From assembly GCF_030272615.1 (NCBI RefSeq), contig NC_081410.1, forward strand, positions 143,747,349 to 143,811,348: DNA of 64,000 nt, written 5' to 3'. The translations under genes were made by a program, and so were the position numbers. The stretch's first letter is position 1, and every line of letters begins with the position of its first letter. Positions 35,299-48,100 of the stretch are shown piece after piece. The DNA comes from Cryptomeria japonica (lineage: Eukaryota > Streptophyta > Pinopsida > Cupressales > Cupressaceae). Under the pieces are notes generated by a model. The model ran no database searches. It was not told the origin of the DNA and saw nothing but the letters and a program-made list of their open reading frames with translations.

Positions 35299-35685
35299 AT
35301 CTCCCCCTTTGACATTGATGACAACACAAGATGGAAAAACCGTCAAAGTGCCAAAACATAAATGTCAAATACTGAAAACCAATAATCTCCAAAAAGAGAT
35401 CATAACCAGAAATCAAAATTCAGATACAAAGAGTAATCAATCTCTCCCAAAATAACAATTTCTCCCCAAGGATAAAGTCTCTCCTCCTAGGGGTAACATG
35501 TGTTTTTCCATATCAATCTCTCCCCCTTTGACATCAAATGCCAAAGCAATACAAAAAGATTCAAATACAAAATACCAACTTATTCAGTATACCAACTACT
35601 CCCCCTAAGAAGTATCTCTCCTCATCAAAGCCGGAATAAAAGATTTCTCTATTAATTCTGTCGGTTAATGACAAACATCAATTGT
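35299..35685 (-). other. Element D polypurine tract and 3' untranslated region
   Basis: CAAAGGGGGAGAT (minus) abuts the LTR at 35298. A second CTCCCCCTTTGACA motif lies near 35519. No coding signal. Confidence 0.7.
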
Positions 35686-36493
35686 CTAAGTCTCTACCAG
35701 TGGGGGGATGACCCCAAGCTGATCTTTGAGATATTCAAAAGTCTCCTTAGGAAAAGGCTTAGTGAAAATATCTGCAATCTGTTCTTTAGTATTCACATAA
35801 ACTAGTTTTACTTCTTTTGCTTCAACATTCTCTTTCAAAAAATTCAGTTTCATAGAAACATGTTTGGTTTTAGAATGTAGTACCAGATTCTTTGATATGT
35901 CAATTGTTGCAGTGTTATCACAATAGATAGTTATAAGTTCCTTGCATTTTACCTTTATGTCCTTCAACATTTGCTTAAGCCATAATACTTGTGTATAGTT
36001 AGTTATTGCTGCAACATATTCGGATTCAACTATTGATAAAGATGTGCATCTTTGTTTCTTACTCAACCAAGAAATTAATTTGCTTCCAAGAAAAAATGCT
36101 CCGCCGGTGGTGCTTTTTTCTGTCATCCACATCTCCTACCCAATTTGCATTTGTGTATGCACATAATTCAAAGTTTTCATCTCTAGGATACCATAAGCAA
36201 AGATTTGTAGTGCCTTGTAAGTACCGAAAAATCCTTTTTACTGTCGATTCATGATTTTCTTTAGGATTACTCTAAAATCTTGAAACAATACATACTGCAT
36301 TCATGATATCAGGTCTTGTTTGTGTCAAATACAATAAACCTCCTATCATAGATTTGTACCTAGTCGGATTAACAGGTGTAGATTCATCCCTTAGTGATAA
36401 TTTGTCATTTGTAGTCATAGGTGTGCTTACCAGTTTAGAGTTCTCCATCCCAAATTTCTTTAGTAACTCCTTCAAGTATTTAGATTGACTCAA
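35686..36493 (-). pseudogene. Element D end of RT and RNase H
   Basis: Frame 36493-36272 carries KFGMENSKLVSTPM and YKSMIGGLLYLTQTRPDI. Frame 36132-35686 carries the end of RNase H: STTGGAFFLGSKLISWLSKKQ, CDNTATIDISKN, TKHVSMKLNFLKE and DIFTKPFPKETFEYL. A break between the frames removes the YTDANW segment from a continuous frame. Confidence 0.87.
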
Positions 36494-37497
36494 GAATATA
36501 CCTTTATCAGTCTGTGAAATCTACAATCCTAAAAATAATTTTATCTCTCCAATCATAGACATTCCAAATTCTTGCTACATTTCAATAGAAAAGTCTTTAC
36601 ATAATCCATCTTCTCCTCCAAAGATTATATCATCAACAAAAACTTCTATAACCAAGATTTCATCATTAGTCACTTTATAGTATAAGTTGTTGTCAGCATT
36701 ACCTTTAGAAAAACCAATCTTCAAAATATATTTATCCAATCTTGCATACCAAGCTCTTGGAGCTTGCTTCAACCCATACAAAGCTTTCCTTAACCTACAA
36801 ACCATATCTTTGTTATCTGTCAAAGAAAATCCATCAGGTTGTTCAATGTAAACTTCTTCTTCAAGATCTCCATTCAGAAATGCACATTTAATATCCATTT
36901 GATATACTTTGTAGTTCTTGTGTGTTGCAAAAGACAAGAATAGTCTGACTACCTCAATTATAGCTACCGGTGAAAAGGTTTCATTGTAATCAATTCCTTC
37001 TTTCTATGAATATCCTTTACACACTAGTCTTGCTTTATTTTTGATTACCTTACCATCTTCATTAAGTTTGTTTCTGAATACCCATTTTGTTCCAATTACA
37101 TTTTTGTCTTTAGGCTGGGGAACTAACGTCCATTTGTTATTCTTCTCAATTTGTTCTAATTCTTCTTCCATAGCTTTAATCTAGTGTTTATCTTCACATG
37201 CCTCATTAATTGATGATGGTTCAATTTGAGAAATAAGGCATACCTCTTCATTTGCTATTCTTCCTCTTATCATAACTCCTTGATACTCGTTCCCAATTAT
37301 CTGATCTTCAGAGTGATTCAATCTTACATACCGAGGTGTCTGCATTTGCTGTTGTTCCTCAGTTATAGTGGAATTTTCAGATGATACTAGTGTAACTGGA
37401 TCTTCATTTTGTACTAGTGTGGGTTCATTTATCAGTATTTGTGTGGCTGGTTCAAAGTCTATATACCTTGGAGTTCATCTAAATTGTTCATCAATTT
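36494..37497 (-). pseudogene. Element D reverse transcriptase
   Basis: Best frame 36937-36575: [23 protein letters not shown] (split for display only by motif), [14 protein letters not shown] and the intact catalytic FVDDIIFGGED. Upstream, broken frames to about 37497 hold [11 protein letters not shown], a stop, EGIDYNETF and the linker with RYVRLNH. It would copy RNA to DNA; stops disable it. Confidence 0.87.
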
Positions 37498-38489
37498 TCA
37501 CATTTGTACTCTCAACAATTTTCTGCAATCTCTTGTTAAAACATCTATATGCCTTGCGCTTAGATGAAAAAATATTCCTTCATCACTTCTAGGATCAAAT
37601 TTGCCAATATACTCATCTCTTCTAATATAGCATTTACTTCCAAATATTCTAAAATATTTAAGAGTAGGAGTAATACCAAACCATAGTTCACGAGGTGTCT
37701 TACCAGTTTCTCCTTTGATGTGAACTTTATTGAATGTGTAGATTGTTGTGCTTACTGTCTCTCTCCAATATACATGTGGTAGATTTTCTTCTGATAACAT
37801 ACTTCTAGCTGCATCCAAGATAGTTCTATTTTTCCTTTCTACAACTCCATTCTGCTGTGGTGTCCGGGTGCTGATAACTGTCTTCTGATTCCCATTTCAC
37901 AGAATGTATTAAATTTTTTAGATGTAAATTCACCTCCTTGATCTGATCTCAGACATTTGATTTTCTTACCGGTTTCATTTTCTACCATTTCCTTGAATAG
38001 TTTGAATTTCCCAAGTGCTTCTGATTTTTCTCTGAGAAAAGTAACCCAACACATTCTAGAATAGTCATCAATGATTAGCATGAAATATCTATCACCTTGT
38101 AAGATTTTAGTTCTAGCTGGACCACATAAATCAGTATGAATTAAGTCAAGAGCATTATTGGATTTTTCTGGAATACTTTTAAAAGATGCTCTAACTTGTT
38201 TTCCAAATTGACATTCCTTACATACCAGATTGTGAGGTTTAACAATCTTAGGTAAATCTCTAACTGCCTTAGTAGTACTGATTTTCACAATGCAATCAAA
38301 ATTTACATGACAGAGTCTCTTATGCCATAGCCAACTTTCATCAATATGTGCAATCAAGCATGTCTTTTCATTGTTATTCAAATGAAAGATATTACCTCTA
38401 GTTTGATTACCAGTTGCAATTTCTAAACCAGTTTTGTTCATGATTTTGCATTTCCCATTCTTCAATTGTAACTGAAATTCCTTTCTCAA
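37498..38489 (-). pseudogene. Element D integrase
   Basis: Frame 38489-37839 has the zinc segment (WLWHKRLCHVNF, CKECQFGK) and core motifs HTDLCGP and SDQGGEF. A frame change near 37860 loses the QQNG..E motif from this frame. Frame 37818-37498 continues with DAARSML, TPRELWFG and FRIFGSKCY. All domain parts are present, but split. Confidence 0.88.
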
Positions 38490-38703
38490 CTAATTGACAA
38501 ACACTCAAAAGATTATGCTTTAAACCTTCAACATAGTAAACATTGTCAATATTATCCTTACCATCAAGAGATATAGTACCTTTTCCTTTGATCAAACAAG
38601 TTTTATCATCTCCAAATCTTACTACACCTCCATTATATACCTGAAAAGTCAAGAATTTGTTTTTGTCACTAGTCATATGATGTGAACATCCCGAATCAAT
38701 AAT
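38407..38703 (-). pseudogene. Element D protease segment
   Basis: IIDSGCSHHMTSD is readable across 38703-38650, preceded by a stop where the relatives have tryptophan (DEW). Then RFGDDKTCLIKGKG and VEGLKHNLLSVCQL lead to the integrase. Confidence 0.85.
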
Positions 38704-39819
38704 TCATTCATCCTTAACTTCAATTTTAGCTGTTAGGGCCTGCTCTACCAATTGAACAATAGGTGTCGGTTGATCTTCTATTATAGCAACAAAGACCCAT
38801 CCATTGTCTGCCGAATCCTCATCAGAATCATTAGTGACTCCATCAACAAGATAACAAGATTTGTCTTTATTCATCTTAAATTTGTATCTCTGGTATTCAG
38901 CGTTAGGCTTGTATGTTCTTCTAGCTTCTTCTCTTAGTCTAGCATGTCTATCAGGGCATCTTGAAGCCATATGACCAATCTTATTACAGTTAAAACATTT
39001 AAAGGGTGCTTTACCTTCATACTTGCTTCCAACTGGACCTTTAGGCATTTTCCTTGCAAATAGTGCTTCAAGTTCTTCAAGTTCTTCATTTTCTCTCCTT
39101 CTTTCTTCAAGTTCTCTTGCATAAAAGGCTTTCCAGTCAGACTTGTCAAATGATGGTGCAGATGATGTTGATGCCTTAAAAGCTAAATCTATCTTTATAG
39201 TAGCAACAAGACCAAATTCTTCAATTTCAAAAGCTGAAAGTTTTCCAATCAATGTATCCCTAGTTACTGATGTATTAGGCATTGTTCTCAACTCATTTAT
39301 AGCAGTGACTTTCATTTTGTATGTCGATGGCAATCCTCGTAAAACTTTTGAAACAATTTCATCTTCACTTAAGGTTCCTCCACAACATTTAATACACAAA
39401 ACAATTTCATTTACTCTTTCCATAAAAGCATAAATCCTTTCATCTTCTTCCATTTTCAGATTTTCATACCTGACCCGAAAGCTTTCAAGTTTTGTAATTT
39501 TGACTATGGAATCTCCTTCATTAGATGTTTCCAAATGGTCCCAAATAGCTTTAGCAGTAGATCTATCTGATAATCCCATGATTTTCTGATCTAATAATGT
39601 GCTCAAAAGTACTTCTCTTTCTTTGCAATCATTTTCTTCATCTTTAGCTAAGGTAGGTGGATTAGGCTGATTCTGAGTAGGAGCAGTATAGCCATTCTTT
39701 GTAACTTCCTAGATGTCCTTTCCAATGCAATTCAGATGTGTCTCCATTCTGATCTTCCATATGCCATAGTTGGTTCCATCAAGTTTAGGACTATCCTTTC
39801 TGAAATAGTTAGAAGACAT
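38704..39819 (-). pseudogene. Element D gag, nearly intact
   Basis: ATG at 39819 (MSSNYFRKDSPKLDGTNYG) is in frame with the long frame 39606-38704; only one internal stop (a TAG where C has tryptophan, near 39711) interrupts about 370 residues. Capsid-like helices, a Glu/Arg-rich coiled-coil segment and a complete zinc knuckle CFNCNKIGHMASRCPD follow. Gag would coat the RNA. This is the best kept gag in the window. Confidence 0.9.
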
Positions 39820-39861
39820 TGGATCTCCTCAAGCTGTTAAACTTCTGCAAAAGAGGACTAT

Positions 39862-39873
39862 TCTCTGATACCA
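39862..39873 (-). promoter_or_regulatory. Element D primer-binding site
   Basis: Minus reads TGGTATCAGAGA, one mismatch to the initiator tRNA-Met site, two bases inside the LTR edge at 39876. Confidence 0.85.
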
Positions 39874-39875
39874 AT

Positions 39876-40939
39876 TGTTAGGTCCCAGAGACAACTAAGA
39901 AGGGGGGGGGTGAATCAGTTGGCAAATAAATTCAAACCAAAAACAACTTAACCAAACTTAATGCTTAATACTGGTAAACCAAACTTTATGTCGGTAGACA
40001 GTTTATCAGTTAATTGCAGTACCGGTAAAGATTAATGGATGAAACAGAAAGACAATAACATCCACAACACATAACACCAATGTTTGTACATGGAAACCCT
40101 ATAAGGGGAAAAACCACGATGGGAAACCTTACCCACAATCAGATGATACTACTGCAGATAAAATGTGTATACAAATGGGGTCTGCACATGCAGAAAGGCC
40201 AAGTGCCTAGAGCTCACTACTCAATCACAAATAGGAGTCACACTAACTACAATTGGATGGTTAAATCCAATAATGATGTACTACTCAAAATAACATCTTC
40301 ATATGCTGGATTCAGTACCGGTGTAGTTCTGATTGCCTTCACAAAACCTTCCTTCAACCTTCAAATGATGTCTGTGTGTATAGCTCTGCTTATTCTCGCA
40401 TATATCGAATTACAATCCTTTTCACATTCGCATATTGATCTTACAAATAAGATCTTACATATATACCAAAGCCTAGGACCAAAATGTATAGGTCGGCTTT
40501 AAAAAAGATATTACAATAAAAACAATTTACAAGTAAAACAATAACCGATGCAATATCCAATTCAACATGTCGGCTTAATGCATTTACAACATTAATAAAT
40601 CATCTCCATAGTGTGTCGTGCTGATCTGAAATAGATAAGCTTGTCGGTGCTTATCCTGGACCTATTTGTCGGTAACAACAAATATGCAAACTCGAATATA
40701 CCAATGAACAAATCTCTGAGACAAAGTGTCCAAACGATGTCTTCGACATAACCAAGTGTTTTCCATGTCATTCCAAGTGTTGGTGAACAATATATCCTGT
40801 CGGTGTACCAGATACAAGTGACTATGCATAAGTCGCTTGTCGGTGAACATTGCCAATTCTCCAAATGCCAGAGTTGATAATTGTTAATAGGTGTTGACAT
40901 CAATGACAAAACCATATCAACATATCCAAAATACCAACA
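39876..40939 (-). repeat. Element D 5' LTR (full length)
   Basis: 1064 bp, plus-strand start TGTTAGGTCCCAGAG and end ATACCAACA. Contains on minus a TATATATG box near 40459-40467, as in C. Confidence 0.92.
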
Positions 40940-40944
40940 ATTAT

Positions 40945-42530
40945 GACTAGAGGAAGACTAGCAAATGAAGAGGTATGTTTAATTTCTCAAATTGAACCAG
41001 CATATGTTATTGAGGCATGTGAAGATAAACATTGGATTAAGGCTATGGAAGATGAATTGGAACAAATTGAAAAGAACAATACATGGACACTGGTTCCCTA
41101 GCCTAAAAATAAAAATGTAATTGGAACTAAATGGGTATTCAGAAACAAACTTAATGAAGATGGTAAGGTAATCAGAAACAAATCAAGATTATGTGTAAGG
41201 GATATTCACAGAAAGCAGGAATTGATTACAATGAAACCTTTGCACCGGTAGCTAGAATTGAGGCAATCAAATTATTTCTTGCATTTGCAGTACACAAGAA
41301 CTATAAAGTTTATCAAATGGATGATAAATGTGCATTTATGAATGGTGATCTTGAAGAAGAAGTTTACATTGAACAACCTAATGGATTTTCATTGACAAAT
41401 GATAAAGATTTGGTTTGCAGGTTAAGGAAAGCTTTATATGGATTGAAGCAAGCTCCTAGAGCTTGGTATGCTAGATTGGACAAATATCTTATGAAACTTG
41501 GTTATACTAAAGGTAATGCTGACAACAACTTATATTTCAAAGTGACTAATGAAGACATTTTGGTTATTGAAGTTTTTGTTAATGGCATCATTTTTGGAGG
41601 AGAAGATGGATTGTGTAAAGAATTTTCTAATAAGATGCAGGAAGAATTTGAGATGTCTATGATTGGGGAGATAAAATTCTTTTTAGGATTGCAGATTTCA
41701 CAGACTAATAAAGGCATATTCTTATGTCAATCAAAGTACTTGAAGGAATTACTGAAGAAATTTGGTATGGAAAACTCTAAACCGGTAAGTACTCCTATGA
41801 CTACAACTGATAAACTATCATTGAAGGATGATTTAGCTCCTGTTAATCTGACAAGATACAAATCTATGATTGGAGGTTTATTGTATTTGGCAAAAATAAG
41901 ACTTGATATAATGAATGCAGTATGTATTGTTTCAAAATTTCAGAGTAATCCTAGGGAAAATTATGAAGCAGTAGTGAAAAGGATTTTCCGATATTTACAA
42001 GGCACAATAAATCTTGGTTTATGGTATCCTAAAGATGAAAATTTTGAGTTATGTGCATACACTGATGCTAATTGGGTAGGAGATGTAGATGACAGAAAGA
42101 GCACCACCGGTGGGACATTCTTTCTTGGTAGCAGATTGATTTCATGGTTGAGCAAGAAATAGAGTTGTACATCATTATCAATAGTAGAATCAGAATATGT
42201 GCATCGACAACTAATTGTACTCAGGTATTATGGATTAAGCAAATGTTGAAGGACATAAAGGTAAAATGCAAAAAACCTATAATCATCTATTGTGATAATT
42301 CAACAGCAATTTATATATCTAAGAATCCGGTATTTCACTCTAAAACTAAACATGTTTCTATCAAATACAATTTTCTGAAAGATAATGTTGAACCAAAAGA
42401 AGTGAAATTGGTTTATGTGAATACTAAAGAGTAGATTGCAGACATATTTACTAAGCCTTTGCCTAAGGAAACTTTTGAATATCTCAGAGAAAAACTTGGG
42501 GATATACCCTCATCGGTAGTGACTTAGACA
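40945..42530 (+). pseudogene. Element C reverse transcriptase and RNase H
   Basis: Pol resumes after D. Frame 41191-42162 (323 residues) has [30 protein letters not shown], then FVNGIIFGG. The catalytic VDD reads VNG, so both aspartates are lost. RNase H follows with YTDANWVGDVDDRKST. A stop at 42160 and a shift lead to 42144-42434 (CDNSTAIYISKN, TKHVSIKYNFLK), then DIFTKPLPKETFEYL and a stop near 42527. Upstream 40945-41190 reads WTLVP, a stop, and GTKWVFRNKLNEDG. Confidence 0.9.
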
Positions 42531-42903
42531 GTTGATGCTTGGCATCAAACCGACAGAATTTACAGAGAAACCTTTTTCCAACTTTGATGGAGGAGAGCTA
42601 CTTCTCAAGGGGAGTAGTTGGATAAGTTGGTATTTGTGATTGGTTCTATGAACTGGTTGTATCTAGTATTTGTATTGCTTTGGCATTTGATGTCAAAGGG
42701 GGAGATATATCTATGGAAAAACACATTATCCTTTGGGGAGAGATTATTCATTGGGGAAGAGATTTTTACTCTCTGCATTTGTATTTTAATTTCTGGTATT
42801 GATCTATTCTGGAGATTGTTGGTTTTTGGTTTATTGGCATTTTTGCTTTGGCACTTAGATGGTTTTTGCATCTTGTGTTTCCATCAATGCCAAAGGGGGA
42901 GAT
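42531..42903 (+). other. Element C 3' untranslated region and polypurine tract
   Basis: No coding signal. TCAAAGGGGGAGAT near 42694 and CCAAAGGGGGAGAT at 42890-42903, the latter abutting the LTR. Confidence 0.72.
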
Positions 42904-43996
42904 TGTTGGTATTATGGATATGTTGCATTGGTTTTTTCATTGATGTCAACACTTATCAACACTTATCCTTTTGGAGATCTTTGGTTGTGTTGAACCGGCA
43001 CATTATGTTCACCGACAAGTTTAATGACTTATGTACAGTCACCAGTATTTGGTTCACCGGTAGGTTATATCATTCACAGGCACTGAGGATGACTTGTTAT
43101 CATCTGGATATCACTTGGCTATGTCTAAGACATGGTTTGGACACTTGGTTCTGGAGATTTTCTTATTGGTCTAATCAGGTTGACATGTTTGCTATTACCG
43201 ACAAATTGGTCTAGGTTATGGACCGTCATGCATTATCTATTCCAAATCAGCGCAACACATTATGGAGATGGTTTAATCAATTAACATTGTTGTTGAGCCG
43301 ACATGATGCATCACATCTTGACTTACTTGTAATAGAATTTATTGTATTATTCTTAGTAAGCTGACGTACACATTTGGTCTTAGGTTTTGGTATATATGTA
43401 AGATCTCAATTGTGAGATTAATATGGTGATGTTATGTAATAAGGTATTGGAAGGTTGTGATATTCGGTATATGCGAATATAAGAAGAGATACTCATGTAG
43501 ACATCATTTGAAGATTCAATGAAGGTTTGAAGGAGACAATCAGAGCTTAATTGGTACCGAATCTAGCATTGAAGATGCTACTTTGAGCAGTACATTATCA
43601 TTGGATTTAATCATCCAATTGTAGTCAGTGTGACTCCCATCTTGTGATTGAGCAGTGAGTTCTAGGTAGCTAGCCTTTTTGCATGTGCAGACACCATTTG
43701 TATACACATACTATCTGTAGTAGTATCATTTGATTGTGGGTAAGGTTTCCCACTGTGGTTTTTCCTCTTACAGGGTTTCCACGTACAAATCTCTATGTTA
43801 TGTGTTGTGGATATTGTTTCTCTTTATGTTTCATGCATTAAGTTTCACCAGTACTGTTATAAACTGTTAATCTATTTATCGACATTAAGTTCAGTTTACC
43901 GGTACTAAGTATCAAGTTTGGTCAAGTTATATTTGGGTTGAAATTATTAGACAACTGATTCACTCCCCCCCTCTCAGTTGCCTCCGGGTCCTAACA
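42904..43996 (+). repeat. Element C 3' LTR
   Basis: Matches 31234-32335 throughout with about 5-6% differences by eye. Ends GGGTCCTAACA, followed by CAACA. Confidence 0.93.
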
Positions 43997-44529
43997 CAAC
44001 AATCAATTTTGGCCTACAAGGCTATACGATATCATATTTTGTACAACCCTTTTTATGTATTATTTTGATGGAATATGCAAGTCATTTCATTTTAGATTTT
44101 TTAAATTATGTTTAATATATTATTTGTACTAATATCTCCTGTTAATTTTGTTTTGTTAGGGTACCCCCTCCGCGTCTAGGCCCCGTCCTAAGAAAAAGAA
44201 TTCCTCAAAGAGGTCAAAACATGGGAAGAAGGTAATTGAACACATTTTTAGTTGTACAATTGTTTGAAAATGTTGAAATCAATTATTAGCTGGGGTTTGT
44301 AGATTGATTAGTGTTTTTTGTCTATTTTACATGTAGAGCGGCCATTGAGCTATGTGGATTTGTTGAATGCACCTGATTTGCCAGTGGATCAAGAGAGGGC
44401 GGAGGTATGTATCTCTACTTTATTTTATTGATTTCATGATTATATGAACGCGTACATGTGAACTTGTGATATATTATAATCTTATAATTTTTTCATACAG
44501 GAAATATCCATAGCTACTTCATCAATGGC
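43997..44529 (+). pseudogene. E2 ORF1, middle exons (between C and F)
   Basis: Continues ORF1 after element C. The first five bases are C's right target duplication. The exon runs from 44002 (INFGL) to roughly 44025. Further exons: 44160-44231 (GTPSASRPRPKKKN, basic), 44337-44404 (PLSYVDLLNAPDLPVDQ) and 44501-44529, which is cut by CACTA F and resumes at 53620. Acceptor AG and donor GT flank each. The basic exon matches the position of GTSNMS...GDKGK in E1. Confidence 0.62.
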
Positions 44530-44560
44530 CACTAATACATTTGGCCTAAAATTCTGATGG
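44530..44560 (+). repeat. CACTA F left terminal inverted repeat
   Basis: CACTAATACATTTGG-CCTAAAATTCTGA pairs with the complement of 53586-53616, CACTAGTACATTTGGGCCTAATTTCCGA, with a few mismatches. Confidence 0.9.
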
Positions 44561-44613
44561 AGAAGGTATATTGTGAACAAATTTGATTTTTTTTTGAAAA
44601 ATCGCCCGCATTT

Positions 44614-44627
44614 GTCAGAATTCTGAT
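44614..44627. repeat. CACTA F subterminal palindrome (left)
   Basis: GTCAGAATTCTGAT, one base from the perfect palindrome GTCAGAATTCTGAC found at the right end. Such repeats bind the transposase in CACTA elements. Confidence 0.75.
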
Positions 44628-44906
44628 GATAATTCAATATATGTTTTCGACAGAGAAGGAATTGGCAATGAAATTTGTGTTTTTTTATAAAAACAGCTTG
44701 TGTTCGTTGAAATTCCAATGACCGTGGGCATTACTTAAAAAAAAAAAAAGACCAAGACATTTCAAATCATTTTCGTGGCCTCTTCCCATTCTCATGTTGC
44801 CACCCCAGCAGCGTACTCCCGCCTAGAGTAAGCGTACTCTAGGTTTTGGATGAGGCACATGAATCATGAACTATTTTGACTAATTAATGCCAGCTCCAAG
44901 AATTCT

Positions 44907-45110
44907 CGGCTCATGGAATAGGGTTTGCAAAAATGGGAGCAATGTCGGCTCATGGAATAAGGTAGGTGTAAAGCTCTGTCAACATCCTCCAGCCTATGCA
45001 AAAATGGGAGCAATGTTGGCTCATGGATAGGGTAGGTGTAAAGCTCTGTCAACATCCTCTAGCCTATGCGAAAATGGGAGCAATGTCAGCTCATGGAATA
45101 GGGCATGCTC
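44907..45110. repeat. 70-71 bp tandem repeat in CACTA F
   Basis: GCAAAAATGGGAGCAATGT recurs at 44927, 44998 and 45068, with GGCTCATGGAAT and GTAAAGCTCTGTCAACATCC between. A partial copy lies at about 45233-45270. Confidence 0.9.
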
Positions 45111-48100
45111 CCAGGCGGCTAAAGACCAATAGGCTTCATTCCCCTTCTTTCATTCATTAGTATCAGTCACCCATCTATTTTGCACCTGCAGATCATGATG
45201 TTTTTGATTCTCCGTTGGCCTGGATGCAAGTGTAAAGCTTTGTCAACATCCCCCAGTTTGTGCAAAAATGGGAGCTTTGAAATGGCACGTCGACTATTTG
45301 ACAGATTGCCTCACAAAAATTGGATGTTTTTGAACAAGTTATGAACATCTATCATAGGATAAATAATAGAGGAATTTTGTGACATGTTGTAGCTGCAATT
45401 GCCAGGGTACATGTTTTAAAGATGTTTTATATCATAGAATCAACATTCCAATGGCTATTTAGTTTTTAAAATTTGTATGTCGTATTCCCAATTGATGTCT
45501 ATTTTCATGAAACTATTCCTTTAGGCAAGCAAAAAAAGCCTGAAAAAACTACACAAGGCTTAAACCATTATTCATAGCCCCTAGAAAATCTCTTCATTAC
45601 CAAAAAAACCTATTCATACTTGAAAACATTATTCACACCTAAAACATTGTCCATGCCTAAGACATTAATCACAACATCAAATAAAATTCATAGTGTAAAT
45701 AAACACTATTCATGTTTAAACTATTGTTCATAGATTCATTTAACCTCAAAAATTACTCTAGAAGCTCTTGAGTCCAAATTTGTTGTTCTCTATATGAATT
45801 ATGGGGTTTGAAATCTATTTATTATGATTGTGTAATATCCCTTGTCCAATGATGACTGAAAATAAGGAATATTCGCTGTCAAATCTGCAAGAGTCCTCAA
45901 AAAATGGGCGTATGATGATGCAACCTCAAATTCCTCTTATTTGATATCTAAATCAAACAAATGCCTCATTGACAGTCATAAATACATGTTATAGGTAGCT
46001 AATGTAAAATTACATGGACTGTCACAATAATGTATCAAAATCAAACTTCACTAGATTATTGACATTTCTTCAAGCATGTCATGCAACCTCTGAAAACATA
46101 TTACAGCTACAAGCCCATTCAAATCTTATTATAAACCAGTTCCAATGCAATCATAGGATCTTTACATAGGTTGACTACCAAGAGATATGCTACTGATTTT
46201 TTGAAGACATTAGACAACCACTAACTCAAGCATATATCTCAAAATTACAATGAAAGAAGAGGTCTGAAGAACCTGATTAAGCTATGCCCAAGTCTGGTGA
46301 TGTAAACACCAACATTACTCATCTAAAATAAATCCATGTTAGAGTTATGATCTTCAATACTTTCTCTTAGACAAGAGATAAAATTAAAAAACCACATGAT
46401 TACTATATTAAATTTATTTTCTTATTAAAAATATAAATAATTACATTAGATATATATTCCACATAAAGAAAAGAAATGATGAAAATCATTTGTGTCTTAA
46501 AGAATGAGATCAACAACTAAAAATAGGAAAATAATATCCTAATTACAACTCCCTAATTAGTATAAGATACTATTTCCAATATTATACTAAGGATAAATAT
46601 TCAAAAAGTATAATAATTACACTAATACATATATCACTCTCATGCCTTCCTTAATTTGATATGAGGTCCCTCTATCCAAATATGAAGTCTCAAGGGAGTT
46701 GTATGTGTCAATTATTCAAGCTTCTTCTAACTCTATTCCAACCTCTTCTTCCAACACATGTCTTGATGATGGTTGAGGATCTTTAAACTTTGAAAATATG
46801 AATGAACACACTCCTCTAGACATGATTTAAATACCATATTTAATTATACACATGGATGCAATGGACATGATTTAGGATGTGTGCAATGAAGTGTGGAGGT
46901 TCATGAGAAATATACATTACATTTTTCTGAAGAAGATTTAGGTTTCTATCCTCCTCCTTTATTGACATCCCCTCCCCCATTGTCTAATATACCTATGACT
47001 TTTCCAACAACTTTTAATCACAACAAGAGATAATTTTGTATGAGTTTCTTAAAGCCAACTTTATTACTCTCCCCTTGAAAAATTGAAGAAAAGACCATAA
47101 ACAAAATTAGGGCAATCCTTTTTTCAAGCATCGTCAATGTAGTTCTAGTAACATTTAAATAATAGGTGACAATAAGTTATACAGTCATCATGTCCCTTCT
47201 AAATGACATTTTTAACCTATTATGTTTTTATCTTGCTATATAAAATCGGTAGCTTAATTACCTATTAGGGGCTCATTGTCATTCATGGTACTACGATTTC
47301 ATGTGCAATCATACTTGGGAGGCAACGTAATAGCCTACTTCTTCTTGTCTCTACATTGTGGAGCAAGAATAATAGTTGTCAATTGTTCCTCTTTTTTAAG
47401 GATCCACTTTACCTTTGTTGATTTTTATCTTTTATAACTTGATATCCTTTCTTGCATAGAATTATCCTCAATCCAAATTCTCTCCTTGCTTGGACGTGTG
47501 TGTTCCTTGATTAGGACCTCTTTCATTGCTTTGTAGGTAAATAAACAAAGACATCGACCTCTCCTCTCTACTTATACACAAAATGGCTAATTGAAACCAT
47601 ATACACAAAATGTCTCCTTGCACTGGTCGAGCCTAGAAAATGTGACACCCTTGTTCAACAAGGGTTGATACTCTACAACACGATGCCTATCATTCATGAG
47701 CTCAAGGTGGTTGCTTTCATGCTTAATAAAAATATGATCAAAACTTTTTATAGTTTTGCCACCATCATAATATCATTTTGCTAGTGTTAACATCATACAT
47801 CCTCATGCTATGCTAGCAATTCATCGGGCTCTTCAATTTTTTCACTCTTTATATGTTAGTGACTACCTTTAACTTATGAAAATTCAAATAAATCATCATA
47901 ATGACCTTCAAATAAATCATCATAATGATCTTTATTCACTCTTTATATGTTAGTTACTACCTTTAACTTATGAACCTTCAAATAAATCATCATAATGACT
48001 ACCTTTAGTTTTTTATTGTTCCACCCTACAATTTTGTATTTGAGGTATGTAAAATAGTTGCTCTATAGAGTTTTTTTATCTCTCTACATTCTTTTGATTG

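Larger units (their letters stand above)
34946..40939 (-). mobile_element. Ty1/copia element D, nested in C
   Basis: A 5994-bp minus-strand copia from the same family as C. LTRs: 34946-35298 (353 bp) and 39876-40939 (1064 bp), both with TGTTAGGTCCC on plus and ...ATACCAACA. The short LTR lacks about 711 bp. Order on minus: gag, protease, integrase, RT, RNase H. Its gag is nearly open and its RT active site is intact. It lies in C's pol in the opposite orientation, so the locus carries long inverted pol segments. Confidence 0.93.
31234..43996 (+). mobile_element. Ty1/copia element C, interrupted by element D
   Basis: Plus-strand copia with LTRs at 31234-32335 (1102 bp) and 42904-43996 (1093 bp). 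Both start TGTTGGTATTATGG and end GGGTCCTAACA, differing by about 5-6% where compared by eye. Primer-binding site at 32338-32349, polypurine tract just before 42904. Order: gag, protease, integrase, RT, RNase H. Element D splits pol at 34945. Without D it is about 6.8 kb. Frames are broken in many places and the RT active site is mutated. Confidence 0.94.
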
